Positions 35,066 through 44,527 of a stretch of DNA of 53,019 bases are shown piece by piece. The position numbers and the translations under genes were made by a program. Source of the DNA: Desulfocucumis palustris. GTDB taxonomy: Bacteria; Bacillota; Desulfotomaculia; Desulfotomaculales; Desulfocucumaceae. The DNA is taken from NCBI RefSeq assembly GCF_002933875.1, contig NZ_BFAV01000162.1:1-53019 (forward strand), read 5' to 3'. Each line of letters opens with the position of its first letter. Position 1 is the first letter of the stretch. A model generated the notes under the pieces. It was not told where the DNA came from. It worked only from the letters and a program-made list of their open reading frames with translations, and did no database searches.

Positions 35066-38000
35066 ATGGCTAAGTTAAAAGTAGCAGTAGCTCAAATTGA
35101 CTTTAAACCAACATTTCTCTACAATCAAATAGACATGTTAATTGAACCACATGGTGACGATAGCACATCAATATCTGAATTCATTTATCCTGGAAGTAGG
35201 AGACTAAGAAAAAGTTTGAAAGATAATTACATAAGTTGGATTAAACTAAAAATACTTACATTAATTAAAAAAGCAATAAGTTTAAGGATTAATGTTTTAG
35301 TATTTCCTGAATACGCTATTCCTGTGTCCATACTTAATGATATGGTTGAAGCAATACAAGACACTAATATAATTATTGTAGCGGGCACTCACATGATAAC
35401 AAATGCAGACTGCAAATTGCCAAAAAATTATCCAGACATAAAAAGCATTCTTGGCTGTGCAATGTGCCCAGTCTTATCTTCTATAGGTGTATTGGGGTAC
35501 ACATTAAAAAACCAAAAAGCTGCACCTGAAATTAGTAGCCTTCGCGTACCTAAAAATCCAACGGAAGATAAGTTTAATATGGGAAATTATACAATGCAAA
35601 TTAAAATATGCATTGATGCAATTAGTGGAAGCAAAATATTATCGTTTAATAAAGACAATAAAGGCATTCTAGTAATACCGTCTTGGTCAAGAAATACCGA
35701 ACCATTCCAAGCATTGGCAACAATTTCCAAATTTAATGAAACACCTGTTATTTATGCAAATTGTGCTAGTATAGGTGGCTCTTTGATTTCAGGTGCGTTC
35801 TCAAAATACAGCAAACATTGGTTTGCAGATGATAATAGAACAGCACCAGTTCCAAGAAATATTGAATGCCTAGTTACTGCTACAATAGACTTAGACCGAA
35901 TGCATAGTGCTATTGGAACAGTAAATACTGTTGAAGCAATTTCTATTAATGAAGTTGTTAATATTTTTTATGGTCAAGAAAAATCGCATTTATTAACCAT
36001 GCAGTCGATTGATAATTATTTAATCAATTACGATTCTAACACAATAGATGACACAATCAATCAGTGTAGAGATGCAATATTAGCTAAAAAAATTCGTTAT
36101 TTGCAAATAGTAGCCGAAAATGGGTTGTTTGAAAAATCTGTAGCTGAGAATACTCTTGAATACATCAAAATAAACAACATCCCTTTCCAGCAATTAAAAT
36201 ATGAACAAAGCAAACTAGCTTTAAATACCATTGCAGCAAATATGCATCAAGCTTCTTCGGAAGATAAGCTCTATTATAACCTATCGAAGCTTGCCGAACA
36301 TCTTTCTTCCTTTGAAAAAAATACTAAACAGCAGATTAATATTTTAGATGATGATAATCTTTTTTCTGGACGTGACAATGAACTTTCATGTCTTAGCCAG
36401 TTTTTTAATAGCAACGACAACGTTTTTCTTTTACAAGGGTTGCGTGGCATAGGCAAAACAAAGCTGGTTAAAAAGATTAGCACAAAGGTTTTACCTTCTC
36501 CACCTCCTTGGGAGATAAGATATATAGAGTTAGAAAAAGGTATTGGCTATGAGTTACTTTTTGATCAGATATCTTACGTTCTAAACCTCCCATATATTGA
36601 GCAAAAAGGCGTACCGATAGAAAACGTAGCAGGTAAAATATTTGAGATTATTGAGCTTGGCCCTCCCATTTCCTTAATTGTTGATAATATCAACAACTTA
36701 ACTGAAACAAATGGTGTCTTTTCCGATACGAAGATCAAGAATTTCTTTCTTCACTTCCTAGAGCATGCAAAAAATTCAACCAAGTTAAAATTAATATTAA
36801 CAAGCAACCGAAAGATCTTAGACATTGAAAAAATCGGAATTCAGCCAACAGCAATATCACGCCTAATCGACCAAGATGTGCGATTTATTATAAGTTATTG
36901 CTATCGTAAAATCACAAACTCTACAAAACCCATTGAAATAGGTGACAACATTATTGATATCGTTTATGGAAATCCTCTTGCAGCTATTCTTGTTGCACAA
37001 CTCATAGACGAGAATAAATTGCAGGACTTTGAGTTAAAAGGAGCTCTACTCCTGAGATTTCAAGAGCGTATGATTAAAAATCTACTAGGAGAAGTCAATC
37101 TTTCTGACGACGAAACCATGCTAATGAATTTACTATCCACAACAAAAACACCAATTGAAATAAATTTTATCAAAAAATACTACGCATATTTACTACCTGC
37201 AGCAGACAGTCTCGCTAACCGCTTCTTAGTAGAAAAAGGCGATTTACGCATTAAAGTGCATCCATTATTCAAAGAATACTACTATGATTTACTTGAGGTA
37301 AAGGAACGAGCAAATTACCACAAGTCATTAGCCACTTATTACGAGGAACTTTATAGTAATCAGCAAGCAGAAAAGACACAAACTAACCCACTTATTTTAT
37401 CTAACCTGATCTATCATTGCGCTGGAAGTTTGCAAATAGATAAAGTTATGCAATTTAAATACCGATACATTGAGGAACTAAAGCCTATTGCAGATCGTTT
37501 GTATAAAGACAAAAATTATGAAGAGGCTGTTCGCTATTATCATATGATTTACGATGCTGTTGGCGAGCAAAGAACAGATATTTTTATTCGAATGGCTAAA
37601 TCTTACGTTTATTGCAGTGATATTATAAATGCTGAAAAATATTTTAAGTTAGCCACAAAATTCAATCCGCGAGGCGCATATTTATGGGCTAGTTATGCAA
37701 TTGCATTGTCAAGTAAAAAAATCTATATTCCTTTAGCAAATGAGCACGCAAATGAAGCTGAGAATATTTATGATCAATATGGAAACAGCTTTAAATGGGA
37801 ACTTGCGGAAATAAAATTTGCTCAGGCTCGAGCATGTCGCTATGAAAATCCCGATAAGGCACTTCGATTATATGATGAAGCTTGTGATCTTGAGCAAACA
37901 AATTGTTATTACCTATGCATGTACGCCCTTTACTTATTTGATAATGGATACAAGCAAAAAGCTATTGAAAAACTTGACAAAGCAAGGAATATTGACCCTG

Positions 38001-38137
38001 ACTACGACTTTCTAAAACGATTAAATGATAAATTTTATGAGCAGACTGAATGTCCTTTAGAAGAAGATTATTTAGAAATTAACGATGCAGATCCAGATGA
38101 AGCTACTGAGGAGCCAATATTTTTAACTAAAGATTAA
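35066..38137 (+). CDS. Nitrilase-STAND NTPase-TPR fusion, putative defence protein
   Basis: This 1023-residue single-chain protein has three parts. Residues 1-300 look like a carbon-nitrogen hydrolase (nitrilase) domain: E82 in VLVFPEY, a Lys at 148 or 151 after GYTL, and C182 in MQIKICID stand in the order of the Glu-Lys-Cys triad. Residues 430-740 form a STAND/NB-ARC-type NTPase with Walker A GLRGIGKT (458-465) and Walker B SLIVDNINN (D540). Residues 800-1000 are TPR-like helical repeats. The design, effector plus switch plus sensor, is that of Avs-like and other STAND immune proteins. AAAGGAGG seven bases before the ATG is ideal. The gene is very AT-rich, is read against its neighbours and has no partner gene. 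It is cargo of the element and was probably acquired separately. Confidence 0.8.
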   Translation: MAKLKVAVAQIDFKPTFLYNQIDMLIEPHGDDSTSISEFIYPGSRRLRKSLKDNYISWIKLKILTLIKKAISLRINVLVFPEYAIPVSILNDMVEAIQDTNIIIVAGTHMITNADCKLPKNYPDIKSILGCAMCPVLSSIGVLGYTLKNQKAAPEISSLRVPKNPTEDKFNMGNYTMQIKICIDAISGSKILSFNKDNKGILVIPSWSRNTEPFQALATISKFNETPVIYANCASIGGSLISGAFSKYSKHWFADDNRTAPVPRNIECLVTATIDLDRMHSAIGTVNTVEAISINEVVNIFYGQEKSHLLTMQSIDNYLINYDSNTIDDTINQCRDAILAKKIRYLQIVAENGLFEKSVAENTLEYIKINNIPFQQLKYEQSKLALNTIAANMHQASSEDKLYYNLSKLAEHLSSFEKNTKQQINILDDDNLFSGRDNELSCLSQFFNSNDNVFLLQGLRGIGKTKLVKKISTKVLPSPPPWEIRYIELEKGIGYELLFDQISYVLNLPYIEQKGVPIENVAGKIFEIIELGPPISLIVDNINNLTETNGVFSDTKIKNFFLHFLEHAKNSTKLKLILTSNRKILDIEKIGIQPTAISRLIDQDVRFIISYCYRKITNSTKPIEIGDNIIDIVYGNPLAAILVAQLIDENKLQDFELKGALLLRFQERMIKNLLGEVNLSDDETMLMNLLSTTKTPIEINFIKKYYAYLLPAADSLANRFLVEKGDLRIKVHPLFKEYYYDLLEVKERANYHKSLATYYEELYSNQQAEKTQTNPLILSNLIYHCAGSLQIDKVMQFKYRYIEELKPIADRLYKDKNYEEAVRYYHMIYDAVGEQRTDIFIRMAKSYVYCSDIINAEKYFKLATKFNPRGAYLWASYAIALSSKKIYIPLANEHANEAENIYDQYGNSFKWELAEIKFAQARACRYENPDKALRLYDEACDLEQTNCYYLCMYALYLFDNGYKQKAIEKLDKARNIDPDYDFLKRLNDKFYEQTECPLEEDYLEINDADPDEATEEPIFLTKD

Positions 38138-38415
38138 TTAAAGGTATGGATTCTTGACACGTTTTTGATTTCTCAATATTTTACAATAAGAGCTCTCTCG
38201 ATAAAATAACTACACCTAACACTATGTAGGTTCTGCCGTAAAAAGATATGTTATACACAAAACCAATAGAAAGGTTATACAAAATATCAATCAATTTTAC
38301 TGACAATTCACATCTTCCTGTGGGTTCATTTGTTTAAATTTATAGTATATCAATTCATGTTAGCACCGGGTTTAATTACATCGGTGCTACTTTACACTCT
38401 CGACATCCATCATCT
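38138..38415. other. AT-rich spacer with a hairpin
   Basis: No gene is seen between the STAND gene and the end of the relaxase gene. AGCACCG (38362-38368) and CGGTGCT (38382-38388) form a hairpin followed by a weak T stretch, a possible terminator for the plus-strand gene. GTTATACA occurs twice near 38250 and 38272. Confidence 0.4.
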
Positions 38416-41400
38416 TTAATCAATCTCTCTCCCCTCCTTAGCTCTTTGTCGCCTCATATCATTCATACGTTTTAATACCAGCCTTTTCGCCTCCAGCTTG
38501 GTTCGCTCTCTCTCCATGTTCCTCCAGACAGCTTTCCACAACTGTCCCGCTATATTTCCATACCGGTCAACATTAGCCCGCCAAGGGGATGCCGGCGGGT
38601 TGTGAATACCAAGGTTTTCCGTTAATCTGTTCCACGACCTCCGTCCCAGCCAGAAATCCTCCTTTGGAACCACAGTAACCCTATCCAATACGTCCCTGAG
38701 CCTAGCTTCCGACACTTCCACCCCGGACCTTTCCACCCACCCCCTTACCATCCGGGCACTATCTTCTTCTCCTACTCCCAAGGCATGAAGTGTATTGGCA
38801 AAAGTCCGGAGTGTCCAGTATACCTCGGCATAATTTTCCGGATTTCCGGCAGCGCCTTCAAGTGCATGTAAAGCCGGGGAAATGCGCTTATCTATAAGCT
38901 CATGCGGAATAGTTTCTTTCTCCTGCTGTTTTTCATTTTCCGGCAACTGCTCTTGTTCGCGCAGTATGCCAAACCAGGGATAAAGGCATTCTTCCTCTTC
39001 CATACCCAGATTCTCCCGTAGCCTGGTCCAGTCCTTGCGGCTGACGTGAACGGGTTCCGGCTTGTTTTCCTCCCGACATTCCTGCGCTATGCACTCCATC
39101 CTTACAATCTCTCCGCTTATGGCCCTGGCTGCCTCCTTTTTCAGGCCGACGCCATCAGCCCACCTTTCAGTTGCTTCCCGCGCCGCCTGGCCGTCCACAC
39201 CCAGGCGGACCAGGGCGCGGTACATGGTCCCGGCAGTCCACCTAGCCTCATCAATATCACTGCGGATATATTCGGCGGTAGCGCTTTCAAACCGCTTTAC
39301 AGCATCCTGGACCCGGCCATCATGGGGCAGCATTTCCACCTGGGGGATTTCCCTGGGCAGCAGTTCCACAGCCCGGCCAACAACCTGCTCGGCAACACGC
39401 TCCTTAAGCTCGTGAAAAGCTTCTTTACCGGCATCCTCACCCTGGTCGGCGCAAACCTGCTCAACAAATTTTTCCGTGCGCAGGGCAAGTTTCCCCGACT
39501 GCAAAAGCTGTCCGGCCAAATCCCGCGCCCTTTCCTTCACCTCCTGGGGCAGGTAGGCCAGGGCAAGCCGGCCTTTCAAGGATTCCTCCGGAATAAGGTC
39601 CGCAATTGTCTTCAATTTACCGGCAATCTCAGCCCTGAAACCGTCCTCTATTTTCGGGACGCTTTCACACCCGCCCCCGTCCAGGCGGTGGATAGCCCTT
39701 TCAGAAGTATGCCAGGCGTCACGCCAGAGCTCCCCGGCAACCTTATTTTTATCGGCACCCGGATATTTTCCTGGGGAAGTTGTGATTTTCCAGGGAACCG
39801 CAGCCGGAACAGTAACACCCAAATTCACACTCAAACGAACCCAGCCGGACCGCCCCAACCAGAAGCCTTCCCTGGGCGCGACCGTAACCCTATCCAGTAC
39901 ATCCCGGAGCTTGGCTTCGGACACTTCCACCCCGGACCTTTCCACCCACCCTCTGATAATCCGCGCCCGTTCCTCCTCGCCAACACCCAGTGCATGCAGC
40001 GTATTGCAGAAAGCCCTGGCAGTCCAGTATACCTCTGCATAACTTCCAGGTTTGTCCGCAGCGCTTTCAAGAGAATTCAGTGCAGAAGCTATGCGACTCT
40101 CAACCAAAACATGCGGAATATCTTCCTTCTCCTGCTCCTGCTGTCCACCCTCTTCCGGCAACTGCTTCTGTTCCTGCACAACGCCAAACCAGGGATAGAG
40201 ACATTCCTCATCCTCCAACCCCAAATTCTCCCGTAGCCTGGTCCAGCCCTTGCGGCTTATATGTTTTCGCTTTTTATCATCAGCAGCATCGGATAGTATT
40301 TTTTTAAAGTCCTTGATGCCAGCTCCCGCCGCCCAGTTGGCCGTTATTCTTTCGGCCTCATCAACGCCAAGCATTGTCAAAGCGCGGTACATTGACCCGA
40401 CGGTCCATTTCACCTCTTTCATGTTACCGCGAATATAGTCGGCTGAAGCGCCTTTTAATAGCGCTACGGCATCTTCAACCCGCCCCTTGTGAGGCAGCAT
40501 GATTACGGGCGGAATTACCCTGGTCAGCAGTTCCGCCGCCCTTTCAACAACCTGCTCCGCAACACGCTCCTTAATTTGGCGGAAGGCGTCACTGCCCTGG
40601 CCTCCGCCGGCAAGTCTAAAATATTTTTCAATGATCGGTTTTGTTACGTCTGATTCCAAAAGCTGTCCGGCCACCTCCCGCGCCCTTTCCTTCACCTCCC
40701 GGGGTAAATAGGCCAGGGCAATCCTGCCTTTCAACGAATCCTCCGGAATAAGTCCGGAGATTTCTTTCAAGCTTTTGATAACCTGTTCTTTAATGCCGGC
40801 CTCAATCGCCGGCATTTCACCTCTCAAAAGCCGTACAGAAGGATCAACCCGGAAAACCGCCCTATCCACTGTTCGCCAGGCATCTTCTACCAGTTTTTCG
40901 GAAACTTCTTTTACATTTCCACCGGGTATGACATTGCTGGAACCCGCTGTTCCGGATGCTTTCGGCTCCATACCACTTGCTGCCGGTTCACTTTCCAGCG
41001 GCTCCACATAATTTTCCAATTGTCCGCTTTCCGGTTCAGGCGGCTCCGCATCACCTTCAAAGCCTTCCAAACTTCCCCCGTCTTTAACTAAATCATCACA
41101 TGAAGAATCGCTTGCCCTTTCCACTTTTCCAATTTCAACGGCACCTTTCAGCAAATCTTGGCTGAGCCTATCCCGAAGGTCTTCATAAGCATTCCTGCCT
41201 GACTCGTCAAGCGAATGAACATTATGAGAATAGTGGCTGGCCATCTCCCGGGCTATCTCAACATATCGCCCGACAGATTCGGAAAATCCAGGCTGTTTCA
41301 GCAGCCAATCAGCCACATCACGAAGCTTTTCCTTCACTTCAGGCGGCATATATTTTAAAGCAACCCGGCCCTTACCTGGCAACATGCCGGCAATCTGCTC

Positions 41401-42204
41401 AAGCTTTTCACTCAATGCGGCCCTGACATCATCGTTCAGCCTGGGCGAAACCCTGCCAGCAGCGCCGTCAATTGAACGCACGTAATTTTGTTCCGACCTC
41501 ATCTCTTTAAGAAGTTCCCTTACGTCATTCCTCCCGAAATCTCTAACCATATCACGCAACAACGTCTTTTCACCGCCTAGCCTGGCCCTTTCCCCGGCTA
41601 ATATCCGCTGGACAAAAACCTTCCTCACATCTATTAGTTCGCCGCTACTTTTGCCCTTGCTTAATACGCCGCGCGTCCTCTCAGGCTTGGCTTCCCAGAA
41701 TACAAGGTGACAGTGAGGGTGCCCCGGTTCGGCATGAAATGCGGCCACCCAGCGCAGATTTTCCTCGGAAATGCCCATCTTTCCAGCAGCCTCGGGGACT
41801 GAAGCCCGCAGTGCATCCTCCCAGGCCTTCCTATTGTCATATCCCATACGAATGGCATCATCTTCACGCAAGGATAAAACAGCCCGCCAGACGATACCTT
41901 TATGCCGCCACAACTCATTTTGTACTGCTTCGAGATCGGGAACATTTTTTTCATCCCGACCGAACAGACCGTGGCTTCTGGGCCGCTCAGAGGCATATTT
42001 GACATGCTTTGCCGCCTCATCCTCATCATATTTAACAAAGTATTTATAATAAAAACTGGACTCCTTGTCTCCGATCTCCACATCGCCCTCGCCTCTATCA
42101 GCCCCAGGCCTGGTACCGATATAAAGAATATGACACGCATTTTTAGCCTCGTTGCCATCACCGGGTTTATAAAAGGACATTTTAAAAATAAAAGGCGCTC
42201 TCAT
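38416..42204 (-). CDS. MOBP-type relaxase with long repeated C-terminus
   Basis: This protein of about 1262 residues nicks oriT and leads the strand into the recipient. Its N-terminal relaxase domain (about 1-215) has the HUH-type metal motif H158-A-E-P-G-H163-P-H165-C-H167 and tyrosines near residues 29 and 53-54 for the nicking step. The rest is helical, and a segment of about 385 residues (437-820) recurs at 823-1240. No helicase motif is seen. ATG 42204 overlaps the stop of the RHH gene (TGATG), with GAGGTG seven bases before it. The relaxase family is judged from the motif and from the IncP-like nic site nearby; MobP3-type is my best guess. Confidence 0.85.
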   Translation of the reverse strand: MRAPFIFKMSFYKPGDGNEAKNACHILYIGTRPGADRGEGDVEIGDKESSFYYKYFVKYDEDEAAKHVKYASERPRSHGLFGRDEKNVPDLEAVQNELWRHKGIVWRAVLSLREDDAIRMGYDNRKAWEDALRASVPEAAGKMGISEENLRWVAAFHAEPGHPHCHLVFWEAKPERTRGVLSKGKSSGELIDVRKVFVQRILAGERARLGGEKTLLRDMVRDFGRNDVRELLKEMRSEQNYVRSIDGAAGRVSPRLNDDVRAALSEKLEQIAGMLPGKGRVALKYMPPEVKEKLRDVADWLLKQPGFSESVGRYVEIAREMASHYSHNVHSLDESGRNAYEDLRDRLSQDLLKGAVEIGKVERASDSSCDDLVKDGGSLEGFEGDAEPPEPESGQLENYVEPLESEPAASGMEPKASGTAGSSNVIPGGNVKEVSEKLVEDAWRTVDRAVFRVDPSVRLLRGEMPAIEAGIKEQVIKSLKEISGLIPEDSLKGRIALAYLPREVKERAREVAGQLLESDVTKPIIEKYFRLAGGGQGSDAFRQIKERVAEQVVERAAELLTRVIPPVIMLPHKGRVEDAVALLKGASADYIRGNMKEVKWTVGSMYRALTMLGVDEAERITANWAAGAGIKDFKKILSDAADDKKRKHISRKGWTRLRENLGLEDEECLYPWFGVVQEQKQLPEEGGQQEQEKEDIPHVLVESRIASALNSLESAADKPGSYAEVYWTARAFCNTLHALGVGEEERARIIRGWVERSGVEVSEAKLRDVLDRVTVAPREGFWLGRSGWVRLSVNLGVTVPAAVPWKITTSPGKYPGADKNKVAGELWRDAWHTSERAIHRLDGGGCESVPKIEDGFRAEIAGKLKTIADLIPEESLKGRLALAYLPQEVKERARDLAGQLLQSGKLALRTEKFVEQVCADQGEDAGKEAFHELKERVAEQVVGRAVELLPREIPQVEMLPHDGRVQDAVKRFESATAEYIRSDIDEARWTAGTMYRALVRLGVDGQAAREATERWADGVGLKKEAARAISGEIVRMECIAQECREENKPEPVHVSRKDWTRLRENLGMEEEECLYPWFGILREQEQLPENEKQQEKETIPHELIDKRISPALHALEGAAGNPENYAEVYWTLRTFANTLHALGVGEEDSARMVRGWVERSGVEVSEARLRDVLDRVTVVPKEDFWLGRRSWNRLTENLGIHNPPASPWRANVDRYGNIAGQLWKAVWRNMERERTKLEAKRLVLKRMNDMRRQRAKEGREID
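38490..40899 (-). repeat. Tandem duplication inside the relaxase gene
   Basis: Two units of about 1.15-1.25 kb, at 39747-40899 and about 38490-39740, encode related segments. Shared stretches include LKGRIALAYLPREVKERAR / LKGRLALAYLPQEVKERAR, LHALGVGEE, RGWVERSGVEVSEA and LRDVLDRVTV. A weaker, partial third unit seems to lie near residues 255-350. Confidence 0.8.
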
Positions 42205-42593
42205 CAAAACACCTCATGATCGTTGCGCTCTTTCAAATAGGCGTGCGCCTTCTTGCGACTCTTTTCATATATCTCCACACAATCATGTTTACCCAGATCA
42301 TCCAGGGTTTGAACAAGCATAAACATTGCAGTAGCGCTTGCCATGCCAGTTTTGGCATTCAATTTGGCAAGGCGGTTCTCCAATGGCTTTACCTCGTTTC
42401 TGATAACCTCCCTGGTGGCACTTCTGATAATATCCAATGAGGATACAGCTGCATCAGATGCCAGGGCCTCACTAATAATTCTTCTGACAATTACCGCCAC
42501 AGACTCACCACGTTCATTTCCAATACACTGCAAATTTCTGTAAATATCTAATGGAAGACGAATAGTAATTGGTTTTAGTTTGTTTTGATTCAC
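42204..42593 (-). CDS. Ribbon-helix-helix relaxosome accessory protein (MobC/NikA-like)
   Basis: This protein of about 129 residues starts with a ribbon-helix-helix fold (LKPITIRLPLDIYRNLQCIG followed by SVAVIVRRIISEAL, about 5-45) and continues with a helical tail. Such proteins bind inverted repeats at oriT and help the relaxase load. GTG 42593 has AAAGGAG eight bases upstream, whereas the ATG six codons earlier has none, so GTG is chosen. The gene is coupled to the relaxase gene and lies directly beside the oriT candidate, as expected. Confidence 0.82.
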   Translation of the reverse strand: MNQNKLKPITIRLPLDIYRNLQCIGNERGESVAVIVRRIISEALASDAAVSSLDIIRSATREVIRNEVKPLENRLAKLNAKTGMASATAMFMLVQTLDDLGKHDCVEIYEKSRKKAHAYLKERNDHEVF

Positions 42594-42706
42594 TAAAGAA
42601 TCTCCTTTCATGCCGTGATATTCCTAGCTTTTAAGTAAAGAGAGAACCGCAGTAGAATCTCTAACACATCAAGAGAACCTCTATTGAAAATCCTCAAAAT
42701 CTTTTC

Positions 42707-42760
42707 TGCCCGGCTCTGCCGGGCATGTGTGATAAGCGCGGGCACCGCGCCTTATCCTGC
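42707..42760 (+). other. Putative oriT with IncP-type nic site
   Basis: A perfect inverted repeat, TGCCCGGC-TCT-GCCGGGCA (42707-42725), is followed by a second, GATAAGCGCGG / CCGCGCCTTATC (42731-42756, one bulged base). The end of the second runs into TATCCTGC (42753-42760), which fits the nic consensus YATCCTG/Y of IncP and related MOBP systems. Nicking would fall between 42759 and 42760 on the plus strand. It lies between the RHH-relaxase genes and a second RHH gene. From 42612 to 42975 no gene is seen; a further hairpin CCCGC/GCGGG lies near 42825. Confidence 0.68.
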
Positions 42761-42975
42761 CTTAAAAATCGGAGGCCGTAGACCCCCGAAAAAGCGATTG
42801 AAATGCAGTCAATAATTCTGCCCCCGCCAGCCTGCGGGACCGAAAAAAAAAACAACTCCATCACGGGCACATACCCGTTCATAGAACTGCTCCACATTCA
42901 AGACACCTCCTGATCAGCATCCAGCCCCCAGAGGGTTGACATTCATCCTGCCAGACTGTCCAGGCCTGCCCCCGA

Positions 42976-43311
42976 TTAGTCGTTAAGAAAGAGCTTTCGA
43001 CGGAGTTTGGCAAGCTCTTCCCGGACGGCATTCCTGTCTTTCAGGCTTTCTGCTCCCTGGAAACCCAGTTCTTTTAGCAATGATGCTTCCAAATCATCAA
43101 TTCTCTTGATAATCACCTCTTCCTGATGACCTTTAAGATCACATTTTTCTTTTAAAATAGATTCAATGCTCCTAATGCGATCAATGAAATCAACGCCAAA
43201 TTTCAAGTACCACTCAACAGCCAGCGAAACATATTCCGATTTGTTTTCAATCGCATCAAACTTTTCTGCACACTCATTAGAGAGAGCAAACATAACCCTG
43301 AATTTTTTCAT
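42976..43311 (-). CDS. Ribbon-helix-helix-like protein with coiled-coil tail
   Basis: This protein of about 111 residues begins MKKFRVMFALSNECAEKFDAI, a beta strand and helix resembling RHH DNA-binding domains, continues with KSEYVSLAVEWYLKFG as the second helix and ends in a long charged coiled coil (about 50-105). It may be a second relaxosome or partition-type DNA-binding protein. ATG 43311 has GGAGG about 11 bases upstream; a GTG four codons earlier is an alternative. Its own promoter region carries several TGCCAC motifs that may be its operators. Confidence 0.6.
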   Translation of the reverse strand: MKKFRVMFALSNECAEKFDAIENKSEYVSLAVEWYLKFGVDFIDRIRSIESILKEKCDLKGHQEEVIIKRIDDLEASLLKELGFQGAESLKDRNAVREELAKLRRKLFLND

Positions 43312-43315
43312 CTGC

Positions 43316-43466
43316 TGCCACACCTCCAGCCCTAGAAACTCAAGGCTTCACGGGAATAATTTTAGAATTTGTGCCACAAAATGCTGCCACGGCTCAAACC
43401 ATTGATAATACTGATAAAAAGACTCATAGAAAATGAAAACGTGCCACAGGTATAAACACCGTGGCA
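43316..43466. repeat. Cluster of TGCCAC motifs, candidate operators
   Basis: TGCCAC occurs at 43316, 43372, 43385 and 43442 and as GTGGCA at 43461. The last two form an inverted repeat GTGCCAC..GGT / ACC..GTGGCAC (43441-43467). The cluster lies between the RHH-like gene and the 3' end of the Xer-like recombinase gene. Confidence 0.45.
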
Positions 43467-43544
43467 CAAAGAGGCAAAAAAAGTCTGAAAAAGTTAATAA
43501 ATACAAGCGATAAGCAAATGGCACAATATATAACAGAGTGCAAT

Positions 43545-44477
43545 TTATTCCCAAGCCGTCTTTTCCACTGCCGCCTGTAAATCATTCATGGATGGTGCGG
43601 TATATCTTTTGGTGACATCCATGGAACTATGCCCGGCAAGCATGGCCACCTGGTCAAGGGAAACCCCTGAGTCAATCAAGTTTTTGCAAAAAGTGTGACG
43701 CAGCGAATGGGGAGTAACATTATCCAGTTTTGGCCTGGCCCGATTAACATAATAACTGAAAAGTTTTTCGATCCCCTGGACACCAATGGCCCTTCCGTAA
43801 CGGTTGGGAAACAGTGGAACTTCCTGATTCGGGTTCATATTCATCCAGTCCACAAGTATTTTTCTTATAGTTTTATTTAAAGGCACCTCCCGGTACTTGT
43901 TTCCCTTGCCCCTTCTAACCCGGACAACACCCTTTCGATGGGAAATCTCAATATCGGCCCTGTCTAGGACAAATACTTCACTCACCCGAAGGCCTGCGTG
44001 AAGCATTATGCCTACAATGGCCATATCCCGCAGGTTACCACCATCCTGGACTGCATGAATCAAAGCAGCCTGTTCATTCCGGTTAAGCCACTTAGGAACG
44101 GACTTGTTAGCCAAAGCAATCTGCTTCACTCCAGACACAGGATTATCTCTCACCTGGCCACTCTTCTCAAGCCAAGTAAAAAATACTCTCAAACTGACGA
44201 TCTTCTTGTTTATCGTCAACGGGGACATCGGTTTACCCTTGCGCCCCTTCTGGTTCTGTAAATAGCCTCTGTACTCCGTAACATCAAGGGGAGAAACGCT
44301 GGCTGGGTTAAAGTCACCGTACTTAGTGTTCATCCACCCAGCAAAAGCTTTAACAATTCCCAAATAAGTATCAGATGAAGCACTTCTATCAGTGAACTGC
44401 AGATGGGCTTTAAAACCGTCCAGGAGGCAATCCAAATTCTTTATACCAAATTTCTTAAGATAATTAACTTGTGGCAA
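43545..44477 (-). CDS. Xer-like tyrosine recombinase
   Basis: This 310-residue tyrosine recombinase has an N-terminal SAM-like core-binding domain (about 12-105) and a catalytic domain with R164, K191, H257, R260, H283 and nucleophile Y292. Size and layout are those of XerC/XerD-type enzymes. The start is TTG 44477, with GGGGTGG six bases before it. A 28-base site of dif-like geometry lies 50-80 bases upstream of the start and overlaps a possible promoter of the gene. It more likely resolves multimers of the circular element than integrates it, since a serine recombinase already lies at the tRNA junction. Confidence 0.92.
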   Translation of the reverse strand: MPQVNYLKKFGIKNLDCLLDGFKAHLQFTDRSASSDTYLGIVKAFAGWMNTKYGDFNPASVSPLDVTEYRGYLQNQKGRKGKPMSPLTINKKIVSLRVFFTWLEKSGQVRDNPVSGVKQIALANKSVPKWLNRNEQAALIHAVQDGGNLRDMAIVGIMLHAGLRVSEVFVLDRADIEISHRKGVVRVRRGKGNKYREVPLNKTIRKILVDWMNMNPNQEVPLFPNRYGRAIGVQGIEKLFSYYVNRARPKLDNVTPHSLRHTFCKNLIDSGVSLDQVAMLAGHSSMDVTKRYTAPSMNDLQAAVEKTAWE

Positions 44478-44527
44478 TTTATTCCACCCCTATTTAACTG
44501 GGCTTTAAAATCAACTTAAAAGCATTA

